A stretch of DNA of 64,000 bases from Casuarina equisetifolia (GCA_028551475.1 CM052355.1:11706129-11770128), one strand, 5' to 3'. Positions 47,601-61,259 are shown, numbered from the stretch's first letter. Notes: generated from the sequence alone by a model not told the origin. Numbers and translations are program-made.

Positions 47601-50600
47601 CGTAACATTTAATGTGGCCAACAGACTCTTTTATGTAAGAGATCTACCTTGTAGATTCATAATTGGAACAGTTTATCCTACTTCAAATTTATACCCCCAT
47701 ACTTTTCAAGAATTATCTAAACAGCTATAGATTAGAACTCCCATCCACATAGACCCAGAAAACCATGTACTGCAGTAAGATGAGCACATACAAATAGAAG
47801 AGATTCAAAGTTTCAATACAACCACAAAAGAAAAGGTGAAGTAGGCTGGATAGGCATCATCATAGGCAGATTACAACTGCATAATTATTATAAAACAGAC
47901 GCAATGAGGCATACCCTAGAGGACAAACCTGCTTTTTCCCTCTCACCCCAAGATGTGGAGTTGCCAACGTAATAAAACTGATTGGCTCCAATCCAGCAAT
48001 CAAACCTCGTCTTGAAGAGCCTGCTTCTTGTGAATTTTCCACTATGGAACTGGCAGGATCCTCAGGCTCCCTACTGCCGTAGCCATGTGTATAAAGAACA
48101 GCAATTGCATATCTTGCAAACAAGCCACCAAGAGAATGAGCCAAAAATGAGATCCTTTTCAGGCTCTCCCTCTTTTGCACAACTTGCATTACCTGTTTGT
48201 AAAACAATTAATTCATCTCATTAAATGCAACTGTAGTTACAAATTTTAAACATGCTTTTGCACAGATTGAAGACACACTTCATCTGCTAATCGCTTTCCA
48301 GCTCCATCAATTCCAGAAAATGTTTTGGTAAAGCTGTTGGATGAACTGGCTGCACACATGAGAACAAAAACGATTACAACACAAGGCTTTAAAAGGAAAC
48401 TAGTATCTTTTATAAATTATACTACCACCTGTCTAACCATATTAGTGTAAGTTTCACATCACAAATTAACTCATGTCTGCCGTTGATCACAAAGTAGAAA
48501 GTTCAAGAATTAGAACTTTTACTTCTTCTTTTTTCCTCCCATATCTGCTTTTTGCGTGTCATTCTTCTCCAATTATAATCCTCAAAAATCACCTACTACT
48601 TCCTTTGAGTTGTAAGATTATCATTTCTCTGATTTAGTGCCAAATGCATCTGAATCAGTTGCCTCACTATTTTACCAGACATTAAGATAGTTGAAGTTTC
48701 ATTCAATTGTATCACTTTGGATTACAATGTCATGTTTTGGATCCGGGGAAAAAGAAATGATTGTATACTAAATTAGGCTGACTTGAGTTGGATTAGGATA
48801 TCCATTCACTATTCTCAATTCCTTGACTTCCGAGTTGATTAAGGTAGTTCCCTGAGGGCGAGAGAGGCAAGTCACTGAGATTTCATTTTCTGGAAATGGT
48901 GGGAACTGCCCAAAAGAAAATAAAAGAAGAATGAACATACCATAAATCAGGAAGTTTCTCCCAAGACGCTTTTTTAACTCTGCCTCTACATATATCCAGT
49001 CACTTGGGCTGCACTACCCAAAAAATGGGTCAACTAAACATACAGTTAGAGATAAAACCCCCCAGATTATGAACCTTAAGTGTGAGATCACATATTAATA
49101 AAAACTGTCTTAGTAGGACAAAGACTGAAAGAGTGGGCCATAAGGCCATCCAACAGGGTAGAAAAGAAGAAGAACCAATAGAAAAGGTTGAATACTATGT
49201 CAAACTGCATGGATACATTCTATCCTATTTCAAGGACCTTCCCATCGCCGATGATATAGTATCTACATTCAGATGAATATGAGGAAGCAAGAAAAAGAAA
49301 TTGGGGCACGGGGAAGTACAAAAGATTCCAAAGTGGTGAACACATTTAAAGGATAAAAAGAGAATCATCATGACATCATGACATCTGACATCTGACTACA
49401 CCTCCAGACTTTTTGGTAGGTATTAATCAGACATGATTACCATTTGGCAAATATATGCTACTCAAGCAAATACTTGATAAACCTGGCATCTATGAACCCC
49501 AGTCCCTTTCGTCCTTTGTCTTTTTCTGCTCTTACTTCACACATCAAATGCTTAACCAATGAGGCAAGATCTGATTTATTTCATAAGGTTTTTTATTTTT
49601 TATTTTGGACTACTTTTTTTTTTTTTTTTTGGGTGGGGTTGGGGGGGGTTGGGGGGGGTTGTTGTTGGCGCTGTTTGGTTTTGTTGTTTTGGGGCCGTTG
49701 CAGGAGTGGTGTTGTGTTGTTGACAGCCAATAATGCAAGCTACTGAACCCCTAAACCTTCACAATTGTAAACCAGCCCGGTACATACGTAATTGAGGAAA
49801 AGTAACTTTACCTTCTTAAAAAGACAAAAACTTAAAATTCAAAGTCAAAAAATCAACAAAAAAGTTTAGGGCAATTCAGAGCAGAAGATCATAGCTAGAA
49901 TGAGAAATGTAAGTAATCTTTCCTAAACTGAACAATGACCATATTGCATAAGAATAGCTTGTGTCACCCATCCATCACTTTTTTCTATCTTTAGCTCTCA
50001 CATCCTCAATTTATGTGTACTATTCTGAGGATAGTCTTTGATCAAAATATACCTTGCCAAGATGCCATGAACTAGGACAAGAAGATGATCGGGTTCATTT
50101 TTTGAACCAGAAATGCTCCTGGATGTTGCAGCATTTCCGTGGGTGGTAATACCCATAACTTGTGTTTTGCGCTCCTGATGTCTCCAACTATTATTTGTGC
50201 CTGCACAAGTTCATCTATGATCCTTATTGAAAATTGGAGCGTTTCATAGTATGACAATACATGGCACAAACGTATATATGGCAAAATCGGAGTTAATTAG
50301 CCTTAAACTTTTGAGCATAAAAGATAATTAATTAATCTAAAAAAGGAATAAGACCCAAAATTTGATCAAATCCTCCCCTAGCACTGAAGAGTGATTCGTG
50401 CTCTTCCTTTCCTCTCCTTCCTAATGTCTTCGTCTTTGTTTTTGTTTTCCGTCTTTAGGCCCTTTTTAGTTCGTAATAGTAAGGAATATACAAGAATTGA
50501 TTATGGAAGACAGGTCCAATTAAGTCTAAGGCACTTGTCATCTGTAAAGATTATAGTCAGAGACTGAAAATGTTCGAAGGAAATAACTTTTTACGGCAAA

Positions 50601-51253
50601 AGGATCCAAGTAAGTCCAAAGCACTTTGTCTCACATAAGGTCGTGTGTAACTCAGAAATCTGGAAGATCAGATGCTCACAGTCGAAGACTGTATATGGAT
50701 GAAAAATGCTACTAATAAAACCTTTCTCTCGGATTTCACTAACCAATAATCAAACATTACAGCCGACCATGGAGAAGATTAACCAACTTAACGGCGTACT
50801 TCAGCAACTTGATCGCGGACAAAAGATAATCCAAACGAAATGATACGTCAAAAACACAGATATCATGTGCGCAAATTCACAAATATGTTTTCGCCTTGCT
50901 TGTCAGAAATCGATACCTTTTCCAAATTAATACACTGTCCTACGCTCTCGATCTCTATGTAAAAAGCTAACAGAGACGCTTCTCTAACAGAAGCATTTCA
51001 AAATCCTATAAAAGTTCAATTTCTGGTTAAAAACTGCGTCCCGAAAAGGAACTAATCACAAATACAAACACAAGAAAAGAAGCAAAGCAGAGAAACAGAA
51101 ATTACCAGAAGAGAAGCTCAATCCCTGACCCTGATTCAACGACGAAGACGAACAGCACGAAGAAGACGACGAACAAGACGCCCCGCTCCTACGGTTTCCA
51201 GATAACCACGGGTAATAACCGCACCGCGCGTAGATCGAAGACGCCGAAGCCAT
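44648..51253 (-). CDS. DUF676-type serine hydrolase / putative lipase
   Basis: Eleven exons in reading order: 51106-51253, 50053-50200, 48941-49008, 48279-48349, 47929-48192, 46763-46926, 46619-46674, 46459-46511, 45012-45180, 44833-44930, 44648-44752; GT..AG introns, frame kept throughout, 447 aa. Residues 1-49 are serine/cysteine-rich and may be an organelle-targeting leader. The alpha/beta-hydrolase fold starts at LLVLVHGILA (oxyanion HG at 94-95); then PSDWIYVEAELKKRLG, DGAGKRLADEV, and the nucleophile elbow AHSLGG (Ser165). ITLATPHLGVRG and MVGWRTSSIRRESELSK follow. The C-terminus has FHSAFWPFFAHNNIHVK, a likely source of the catalytic His. It matches the plant At1g29120 group of hydrolase-like proteins (DUF676, PF05057), which probably cleave lipid esters; the substrate is unknown. 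The start is the first in-frame ATG of exon 1. A TATA-like run is only about 8 bp upstream, so the start is less certain than the rest. Confidence 0.88.
49612..49658 (+). repeat. T-run plus G-runs, intronic
   Basis: A T run (49612-49630) followed by four G runs of 3, 4, 8 and 8 (49631-49658), separated by one T or by TT. It lies in intron 2 of the hydrolase gene, with the G-rich strand opposite to the coding sense. Confidence 0.9.
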
Positions 51254-52628
51254 ATGGCACCTATATATATGACATGTATATACAGTTCCAAGGCCGAGTC
51301 GGAAAGGCCAGAAAGAGTTAAATCCTCCTTTCTCGGTTGAATCAAAATGAAGTCAGCAATCGACGCCCACAATGCTTGTTATCGTTGTGTCAGCGAATAC
51401 GCCACGCCCATGCTACGGCGCCATGGCTTTTGCGTAGAGCGAGCCTCTTGCGGGACGCAAGGGGGATTTTAGCAAATGTTGGTCCCAATTTTCATTCACG
51501 CCACCGATTCAGACGCATTCCAGGGAAGACACCTGTGCGACAGCGAACAGTAGAGAGAAATATCTAGAGCTGGCCCTTGGGACCGGAGTCCAACTCCGTT
51601 GATAGAGATTACCAGAATCGTACGTATCCAATAAAAATATTATAAGAATAGAAGCAATTTACTATAAACATTATAATTATGAAAAGTTTGATATAAGAAT
51701 GATAAAATAATTAATTTGTAAACAAAAAATAACCGCCAGTTGAAAATCTTGGTTATTGGGAGTGTGACAGGAATTATATAAATTCGGGACAATTAATTAT
51801 TGCAATAAAAAAATGTGGATCTTGTAAAGTTGTGTGCCTTGGAAATGTCTGCAGCTGAAGGTGAGAAGGCCACTCAGATTGTGCGAGGTGGCGTCTGCAT
51901 TATCAGCTGGGCTGCTTTCATGGGTCCTAGCTACCATTTTCTTTGTAAGCTTCTATTTTAAAAGTTATCGATTTACCACGTTTTTAACCCACTTATATTA
52001 TATGAAATAATAAATGGATCAAAACTATCCAAAAAAAATATTTTTAAATATTGTCTCAATCTTGAGAACATGACTGTCTTTTTAAGTACGTGATCTTCTA
52101 TCGAATCTCAAATAAAAAAATATCCACTCAAGTCTTAAAATTAATCTTTTAATCGTTTAATAAAACTTTTTTTTTTAACATGAGAAGAAGAAGGAAGATT
52201 TGAACCTTAAGTAATTTTATCGGTCAAGGGTTTCACTCAATGGTAGTAAACTTATCAATTAAGAGTCTTACTCAATTATCACTAGGTTAGGAAAGTCTCT
52301 CATTTAATAAAATTTACATTAATTATTTACTAGTGACTGTTTAATTGACTAAAAATATGCACACTTTTGTGAATTTTACTACTTGTTTATATGTAACCAC
52401 ATACACAAACAGAGTATTGGAAAACCGGAATAATTCACATTCTACAAAATTCTTACATCCGACTGCTTCAAGTACTTACCCCAAAAAAGAAAGAAAAAAA
52501 AAAAAGGTGAGTACTCTACATAACCAATAGTTCCATAACACGTTCACACACCGGAACACTACCCTTGAAACTATGAAAAACCATGAGGAAGCTAGGACGA
52601 AAACGCAGTGGAATATTAGATCAAGCGA
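51254..52628. other. Intergenic between the hydrolase and HIPP genes
   Basis: Holds the hydrolase promoter (TATATATAG-like on the minus strand at 51261-51270, and another at about 51276) and the HIPP 3' flank. Open frames at 51337-51567 are overlaps without a domain. Confidence 0.45.
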
Positions 52629-53819
52629 TCACATAATAGAACAAGCGTGAGGATTTTCCTCGCTGAACATGCTAACGCCCAGCGGTTCAGGGTTAGTTGA
52701 GTAATGCATCTGTGGATATTGACTGTATGCTTGGCCGTTGTAGCTGTACATATGGTAGTTGTAGGAGGAGGCGGACTGAGGCGCATAATAGCTCACTGGT
52801 TCGGCCTGCTGATGGTGTTGATAGTAATACTGGCTGGAGAAGTCCTGGTATGGAGGGTTTGGAGTGTATGGCCAAAGCTCCGCCCTCCGTCCCGTCTTCT
52901 TCCTCACTGTCTTCAGGACTTTCTCCTGGTCCACCCACCCCATGACTGTCACCTTCTGCATGGCCATGTCTACGTCAACTTCACTCACTCCTGAAAAAAA
53001 AAAGAAGAGAAGGCATACAATTTTTACTCTGTCGATTTGTGTATTATAAGATCCTAATCCTAAACAACCAAATTACGTCCTCAAGACTTTGTCAACAACG
53101 CGTACTCCCATGGACATCAGAGGTTTTTTATTTTCATTCTCTGATTAAGGAAGGTTCTAAGGAGTTTTACAGATCTTTAATTTTTGACTTTTTTGAAGCC
53201 CTAAACCTGGCGTGATAAAATCTATGGATGTCTCTGTTCCATTAAGTTTTAACGGTACTTGGTGCCTCCATCCTTAGAGAAACAGTTTTGCAACCTTCGA
53301 TTTTCAATTGTGGATTGTACTTTGTTGCTATTAAATACAGGAAGAACAAAGCACAGACGGACAATATACCATCCAGCTTCTGCAGAGCTTTCTTGATCTT
53401 GCTTTCGCAGCCAGCACAATCCATCGGAACTATCATCTCCAGTATCTGGAACAAAGAAACCATTATCAGAAAGCCTTGGACATCGCAAATGAAATCAACC
53501 GCCACTGTCTTTCCTAATACAGGAAGAAAGCTTGGGTGTGAAGTATTCCTTAGGCTAAGCTGGCCAAAGGAACTCTTTCATCCTTGTGTAACTTCATGGT
53601 GTCTTAGATATAACACCTAACATGGGGGTATCAAATTAGCATCCTTGTATCCTCTTTATCCGATACGAGTATAACCTTTTAGATAAACAAAGGCCCAAAC
53701 TAGTGGTCCCTAAATCTAATGAAAGGCAATGAGATTCTACGTGGAATGAATTTCATATCAAGAGAAGAAGGAAATACAGAAAGAGGCGAGAACATGAAAG
53801 AGAGAGTTCTCACCGACAT
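52629..53819 (-). CDS. Heavy-metal-associated isoprenylated plant protein (HIPP)
   Basis: Three exons: 53814-53819 (only Met-Ser), 53370-53445 and 52629-52990; GT..AG introns; 147 aa. The heavy-metal-associated domain starts at once: MSILEMIVPMDCAGCESKIK, with the metal-binding CX2C pair Cys12 and Cys15, then KVTVMGWVDQEKVLKTVRKK and GRRAELWPY, typical of HIPPs. A tyrosine/glutamine/histidine-rich linker (SSQYYYQHHQQ, HMYSYNGQAYSQYPQMHY) follows. The C-terminus CSIM is a CaaX box, so Cys144 should be prenylated and the protein membrane-attached. HIPPs bind copper, zinc or cadmium and act in metal homeostasis and stress. The two-codon first coding exon is accepted because the second exon begins in frame and lacks its own good ATG. 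Confidence 0.92.
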
Positions 53820-53902
53820 GTTGAGATCACAGAAATCTCAAGGCTTTCTTCCCTTAACTCTTTGCGACTCCGACAATGGAAAGAACCAGTGAGATTGGAG
53901 CA

Positions 53903-53909
53903 ATATATA
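53903..53909 (-). promoter_or_regulatory. TATA box of the HIPP gene
   Basis: The minus strand reads CTATATATTG about 85 bp before the start codon, giving a leader of about 50 bases. Confidence 0.65.
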
Positions 53910-56900
53910 GGCGATACAAGAGGCTCTTCTTCGTATGGTGCTCAGAGCAGGATAATAAAGAATATTCTATGAGCAGTTCCCACAGGAATTTTTTTTTCTT
54001 CCTCCTCCTACTTGCTTCAAAGCGACAACTTGCGTGGAACGCTCTCCGGAAATTGCACAGCAGGTGCTAAGATAGATAGAATAAAGCCGGCCCCTAAAGC
54101 TACTTTGACAAGTTAAAAAAATCAAAAGAAAGACCTTCCATCCAAGACATGATTTTGGTCCAACTTATAGTGTTTAATCAGTCGATAAAAAATTGCATTA
54201 ATTTTACCATAGGCCTTGGTCGTCATCTTATCATCATCGACGTATTATTGCCATCGTCAGCACTGAAAGGCTCCCTTTGGGTCAATGATAAGATAAATGT
54301 TTAGGTCTTTGTTTTTTGATTCTAGGCATTAGTTGTAGTTTAGAAAATGACATTATGTAGATGAGAGATCCTCCGAATGTACCTCAAACATCGAATGTAC
54401 CTCTAAGATTATGCTGATTCTGATAGAGAAGCAAGCACTCAGATAAAGTTAAACGCATTTCCCTTATAGTAATATATCTTCACATAAAGCACCACCTACA
54501 TGCAGAAACCTTTTACTAGAAGAAATCCCTCACAACATATATGTCAAAGACACTGTTCAACACGTATTAAGATTCCTTGATTGTCTGCCAAGGAAGCTCA
54601 GCTTGGGGTACGCTGCAGACTTGTGGAAACTTCAAAATTTAGTTCCTACGAAGGAAATACGAAAGCTTCTGTCGCGGTTGCCCGTGGGTGCTTCGAGGAG
54701 GAGCTGTTCCTCCGCGTGAAAATCTTACAAGTACTGATTACTTGCACGATATGGACGAGAACAAGTTTACAATCAACCGCTGGCGTATTGACAAACCATT
54801 GGTCAAACGCGTTGTGTCGGTATCCACAACGTGATTGGAAGTTGCCTTGAAGCTTATATTTGTATATAAACCACACTTGCTTGCAATGCAAGTTTAATGC
54901 ACAAGCGGTTGAAGGTAGCTTGGGAATTAGATAATAAGGAGATGGGGTAGGGAAAGAGAGTGTGAACAACTATGATAATTAAAAATAATAGTTGTTCCTA
55001 GAGAAGAGTGAGCACTCCACCCCCAAGAACCCGGGTTAATATAATGCCAAAAGTTGAGTTGCGCGAACAATATATTTTGTAACCGAGAACAAGGGGAACA
55101 AAGCAATGAGAATCCACGTTTGTCATGTGGTATTGTGGGGTTGTAGCCTAAGATAAAAATTACTTTAGGAATATTTCTTTTATAAGGAATTTTTAAAATA
55201 AAACAAATAAAGGATGTTTTGTAAAAGCAAAAGTACTAGAAGTTTTCAAAACATAATATTTAAAAAAAGCATCAATTGGAGGTGAACTCTTCCTTTTTGT
55301 GAGGATTCAATAAGAGGTGCGTCCTTTCCCACTACTTTTTGTTGATCTTCAATCCACAGAAGGGGACCGTGGAGTTGGAAACTTAAACGTGGAAGGAATG
55401 GAGATAATGGGTTAATTAGTATTCTTTCTTTGTTGGGACAGAAAGCTCATTTCGATGTGTTCAACGAAAGCATAAAGGGAGTGAGTTCATCAATCCAATT
55501 GAGTGGAGACCGAAATTGGGAGGGAAGACCTATTTCCAATTAAAGGATTGTTAAATCAATCTTTATATGCTAGATAATAGTTATGTTTCTCCCAAATATT
55601 TCTATATTATATGAACAATTATCTACGAATAAGCAATAAATTATTTGTTTAAAAAATTGTGTTTTTTACAAAATTATTTTATTGGGTTAAAGATCATAAA
55701 AAATATTCAAGTAGAATTAAAAAAAAAATAAGATTTACAAATAAAATGGACTATAAATGATGGTGAGAAACATTCAAACTATCTAATACAAAAACTCTCA
55801 TCACCACTCCAACTTTAGATCCTCTTTTTTACTTTTAATTCTGTAGCCGTACAACAAACAGTGAAGAGTGCATGTATGAAGCAAGCTTAAAATTGTCTTC
55901 AAGCAGCCTGAAATCCATTGAAAGACAGAATAGGTCAAATAGGTTTACTTAAGGCACCATGCATTTAATGCCACAAAGAAATGGGTAGGCAGTGAGTGCC
56001 GAGCAGCGTCAGCCTCGTTCTTCAATAGTGCCATCATAAAAACACGTTAGGACAATTAACGTCAAAATTCCACAGGTTTCTGCAGACAACATGACTACAT
56101 TTTGGCGGAAGTGTAGAAAGAAAGATGATTTGCCATCTTTTTTACTACAAATCAAAGCATGGGACCCATTCTTTTAAGTAGATTCATTGACGAAGTTTCT
56201 TTTAGAGGATCCCAAGCGGTAGACTCTGTTCATTTATTAAGGCACAACCTGTCAGCGGATTAGGTAGTAGGTTTGGACTTCCTAGCACGCAGGTAACATC
56301 GGAAATTTGCATGCATACTAGTTTATATTGATTAGTTAGAAATTAAATTGATTATCAAGTGCAGTAGTTAGCAGGTTTTCAACTGCCAGCGAGAGTCAAT
56401 GGAACACCAACGAACTAAGCATGCATATGCATAGCAGATCTGAGTCTAATATCCGTTCACATTTGCCAACCATTTTAGGGATTTAAAATAAATCGAATCT
56501 TTTGATACCTAAAGGAAGAAATTTCACACCATAGCTGCAACCTTTTCCCTTTGCCCTTTTTTCCCCCTTATTTTTCTTAAACATATACCTCCGCACTTAT
56601 ATTCAATGTCAAACTTGGACCTCTTAATCTAGACAACGGATGTTCTCAACTAAGCCAAATACTTATCAACTTTTTTCCTTTTCTTTTAGGTAGGTGCAAG
56701 AAGAATTCAATCCGGTTATTTGTGTAAATATGAGCCAGTTTCAATAGTCTATCTAAAGGAAAGCCATGGATGTTTGGATACATTAAGAGCAACACAAAAA
56801 CAAACTCAAATAACCAAGGGAGATTCTTGAACGATTATAAAGGATTTGTCTACCTTGCTTTAATATCACACTCACAATTGTTATATTTTAAACTTGTGTA

Positions 56901-57437
56901 GAGAAGTTAAAGATAAGGGGCTAGAAGGAACCAAAAAATAAGAAATTTATCTCTAGATTTACAAGTTATAAACCTATTTTTATAGTTAATTTTCTAGTTA
57001 TTTCTGCTCTTTTTTACCTCACTTGTACATTTCACGCATGTTACTCAATATCCAAAATGCACACTTTCCATATTTCTCCTCAAATTAAAATTTTAGAGAA
57101 ATAAAATTTGAAGTTTGTAATATTTATAAGCAAGTAATCAAATTATCTGATTTTTGTAAACTAAAAAATCCAATTGATTTTGAAGTGCTAAAAAGCCATT
57201 GTTTTATGGGCTTAAAAAACCAATGAACGACCTATATCAACTTGAGGGTTTGATGGCCCATCTTAGTTTTAGGCTTTGATAGTCTAGTTCACTTGGCTTT
57301 TGAAACAACATTCACTTGATTGGGGACAACAAACAAAACTTAGGTGAGATTTCAATCTCATTATTTCTTTCTTTTACAAAAATGTAGTACCAAACTATAC
57401 AACTTGGCATTTTCTCCTTTTTTTATTTAGAAAAAAC
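53910..57437. other. Intergenic, no gene recognised
   Basis: Contains overlapping open frames on both strands at about 54581-54969 (89 codons plus, 107 minus) in a locally GC-richer patch. No family is recognised; a decayed exon or a non-coding RNA is possible, but not shown. The rest is AT-rich with short stops on all frames. Confidence 0.4.
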
Positions 57438-57756
57438 TATTAGAGATACATCATATTTAAAAGTATCATGTGATTATTTCATTTCCATAGGCACATGTAA
57501 GATACATGTAATATTGTAAGGCACATGTAAGGCCATTTATTGAGTCAATTTCATTATTTTGAAAATTATAATATTGAATAGAATAGAAAATTATTTGTAT
57601 TTCTTTTACGTAATATTCTTTCTTAGGTTGTACAGAGCCAATGTATTATAAATAAAACTCTATGTACAATAGGTCCTCATTATAGTGAATATACAACAAT
57701 CTATTCCTAAGTTCTTTGTCTTCATTCTTCTCTTTCTTTCTTTTTACTTCCTTTCA
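57438..57756 (+). repeat. Left LTR of the copia element
   Basis: About 319 bp starting TATTAGAGATACA and ending TTCA just before the primer site. The expected TG start has become TA. A TTATAAATAAAA box at about 57639 is a likely LTR promoter. Confidence 0.7.
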
Positions 57757-57770
57757 TGGTATTAGAGACC
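57757..57770 (+). other. Copia primer-binding site
   Basis: TGGTATTAGAGACC, one substitution and one inserted base relative to the tRNA-iMet primer site TGGTATCAGAGCC. Confidence 0.7.
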
Positions 57771-58445
57771 CATGTTTTGATCTTAGCCTAAGCTTCCACA
57801 AACCCTTAGTTATCTCACCTTTAATAGGCTTGGTTCTTGTAAGACTCTTTAAACCTACAAAATAAGGTTATCCTTCTCCAATATGGAAATCAATTCTATA
57901 TTTTCTCAAATATTCAACCCAACTATTTTTTTTGGTTACCTTTCATTACCATGCCAAAGTAGTAAACCTCTACTTTGGCACTCTTTAAACTCATTATATC
58001 CTTATACTCAATGACGGTTTAGATTAGACCATCATGTTTCCCATGGCCTAATAGCTTCCTAACCAGATTTGGCCCACTCAAGGGTAGTATGGTTCTATCT
58101 AGTCATCCTTATGATCTTCTTTTCCTAACTAAGCTTAATTTAACTAATGGTAAGCTAGCCAAGGACTAACTTTTCTTGGCCTAGGTTTCTAGGCCCAACC
58201 ATAATCTGGTTTGGGTTCAACCTCCATAAGTCAACCTACAATGGGCTCCCAAGGATGCAAGCTTGCCTTTTTTCGACACAGGTTCCCTTCCCTTTAATGG
58301 GTTCATTCAGTCTTTGGATCTAATGGACCATCCTTAGGTTTAGCTCCATATTGACCCCTCCTTAAGTTAGGCTCTCTTGGGTCAAGCTTAAATCCTTACC
58401 TAACACATGGCCTATCTTTTTTTCCCCTTTTTTTGTTGTTAATAG

Positions 58446-58724
58446 TTGCTTAAACCTAAGGATTTACTTTACATAGTGATTTCTAATGGTCCTGAGTTGC
58501 ACCTTATTACCCAACCCCTTTTCGACCTCAATGGCTACCCAACTTGGTCACCTAAGTTTTGTCTAGCCTTTGTCATCAAGTACAAGGATGGCTTCATTTA
58601 CAAAACCATCCCCATCCCATCTAACAAATGGCTTGCTTGGAAATGGAAAAAATGCAATCAATTGGTTTATACTTGGCTTCATAACTGCCTTTTACCAAAG
58701 TCTCCATTAATATCCAACCAATAA
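58446..58724 (+). pseudogene. Copia gag N-terminal part
   Basis: A 92-codon stretch shows the gag pattern LNGYPTWSPKFCLAF, KYKDGFIYKTIPIP and WKKCNQLVYTWL, matching the N(Y)xxW ... GFIDGxIPxP ... CNxLVxxW layout of copia gag. It then breaks. Confidence 0.7.
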
Positions 58725-60299
58725 AGGATGCACGTGATATATGGTTAAACATCACCGAAATGTATAGCAAGATGGATTGGGAAAAACTTTTCAATCTTCA
58801 CCAATCTCCTACTGATTTGAAATAAGGAAACCTTGTTGTTGTCATCATCTTTAAATGAATTACTACCTTGCAGAATGACATTTACCTCATTAAGGAACCT
58901 TTCAAAGGCTCCTAGGCCACATTATGACACTATCATAGAATCAAAAAGAATGCAAGCATTATCCATTGATTCTAAGTGAAAGCTTCTTTCCTTTCTAATC
59001 ATAGGTCTTGGCCATGGATCCACCTTCATCTCTATATCGCCTATACAACCTCACCGTTTAAAATGAAAGTTGATGATTAGCCTCATCAAAATGCACTTGT
59101 GTTGGCAACACCATGCTATTCTCTACACATGCTACATTAACCTAAAAGACATATCCTACTATGGCAAATACCTTTGGTCATAAGTTGTACAACCTTAGAT
59201 CTAACAATGCATATTATAGCCTAGACACACCTTGGTTCTAGCAACTCTTATAAGGCCATGTCAACATCAATTTTTAAACCAACGAGTCATTCTTCTTATG
59301 TCATATCATCAAATCATTCTAATGGGAAAAAATACTAGAGACATCTCTAAAAGATTTTATAACCATTGTAAGCATACCAACCATACAAAGGATACTTGCT
59401 AGAAACTACATGGCAAACCAACAAACTTAGATAAAAAAGAAAAGGACAATTTGCTTTTCATGTGACTACCTTAGTTGAAGCTATTTCCCAACCCATTAAT
59501 GGTGATCAATGTCAACATATTATGAACACATTGGGTCAACTTAGGCATTTAGACAAGTCTACTAACTTTGTTGATACTCCATTTTGTTTGAGTTTTATTT
59601 CTACTAATACATAAATAATTGATTTAAGGGCCTATAATTACATTGTCTATGATGACAATTTTTTTCTTCTATTCATCCTTTACCTTTTTCGTCCATGTCC
59701 ATTGTATTCCTCCTAGAGATGTGACTCACATCACTAAAATAGAAGGCATCACACTTATTCTATTTATTACCTTAAAAAATGTTATTTTTGTCCCTACTTT
59801 TCATTTTAATCTCATTTTTGCCTCCAAAATTTGCATAAGTAATCATTGTCATGTTATTTTTTTTTTCTCATGTCTATCTTTCTAAGCCTTTTTGCTTGAT
59901 AGAGTAATAAGATTGGTTAATGTTCACCAAGTCATTATTTTTGGTCTTTTTTTCCAAATAATTTTGATTTTTAATCTTGCATTCCATTTAATAAAAGTAC
60001 TATTTATAATATCAAAATCAATAATAATACTTTTATTTATCATCAATAATTGGATCATAGTGCATCTTTTTCTCATCCTTAATGCATGTTTACCCCTTCA
60101 TTAAGTAATCATGCACCCCCTTCTCTCCTAGCCAACCTCATGCTCTATCCATTTTCTTTATCCTCCATCTTGATGTTTAGGGTCTCAGTCATAGTCCACA
60201 TCGTGATGGCTCTATTTTTTTCTCATTATTATTAATGATTTTTCCCTTAGTACTTGGATTTTTCTCATGTAATTCAAAACTTAAATTTTATGTATCTTC

Positions 60300-60650
60300 T
60301 CAAGCTTCCACTAGATGGTTCATACCTAATTCAAATTACCATTAAGTGTGTTTGGTTGGACAATGTTCATGACTTTTTCAATCACTAATGTTTCTCTTAC
60401 CTTTCCTATCATGGCATTCTTCATAAGAATTATTGCACTTATATTCTTTAACATCAACACTTATTGGAGGTTGTGCATGCCTTCAAATATCATACTTCCA
60501 TTCATGGCTATTATTGGGGTGATTGTATAGTCATTATTGCATATCTAATCAATTAAATGCTAAAGCAAGTCCTTGATGGTAAGACTCCTTTTGAGTTACT
60601 CTTTGGCAAGAGCTATGATATTCTCCATTTCCAAGTTTTCGATTGCTTTT
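60300..60650 (+). pseudogene. Copia integrase remnant
   Basis: Frame-shifted translation includes a HLLEVVHAF-like helix (about 60464), ACDAYLIN-type IIAYLIN (about 60532) and a TPFELLFGKS motif (about 60581), as in the copia integrase core end. Confidence 0.6.
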
Positions 60651-61259
60651 GACCATTGCGGGTCCTCAAGATAAATTAGTACCTTACACTTTGTGCTATG
60701 TCTTCATGGGTTGCTTGGCTCTTTAGAAAGGCTATCATATTCTTGATCCCTTTATTCGTTGATTCTTTATTAGCCATAACATAGTCTTTCACAAAGATAT
60801 CTTTTTTTTCCTCTGTGACTTGGTTGACTCTCATTATGCTAGTTGACACCATTACATTTCATCCTTTCTTGGTTGATGACGATGTTCCTTTAATGATTCC
60901 TTTTGTCTAATTGATTTTGGCTTTCGTCCTTTGGCTTCACCACTTGTTGTTCCAACCCTAGTTATCAATTATGATCCTATACCATCTTCAAGCATTCTTT
61001 TTAAGTATGTTGAGCCTATTGTTGTACCCATTTGTTAGTCATTGGCTATCTTCCTCATGATGATTTCCTAGCAATTATTTTGTATAAGGTCCATATCCCT
61101 CCTCTCTATTGCTCTAGCCATTCCAAAAAGCCTCCTACTTGGATATAAGATTAAATTTATTCTAGTTTAGGATTTTTAGGTACTCATTATCTTATTTTTT
61201 TCATATGTTAATTTTGTTCAACTTTTGCTAAATCATTTTTGTTATATTAGTCACATTTT

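Noticed and set aside
49631..49658. Telomere-like TTGGGG repeats
   Set aside because: Irregular G runs, not the plant TTTAGGG unit; treated as a G-rich simple sequence.
51136..51372. Alternative start frame over the hydrolase first exon
   Set aside because: Arginine-rich translation in another frame; the chosen frame splices to the conserved hydrolase.
54985..55030. miR156-like GAAGAGTGAGCAC stretch
   Set aside because: Does not match the mature miRNA over its full length, and no matching arm of a precursor hairpin was seen.
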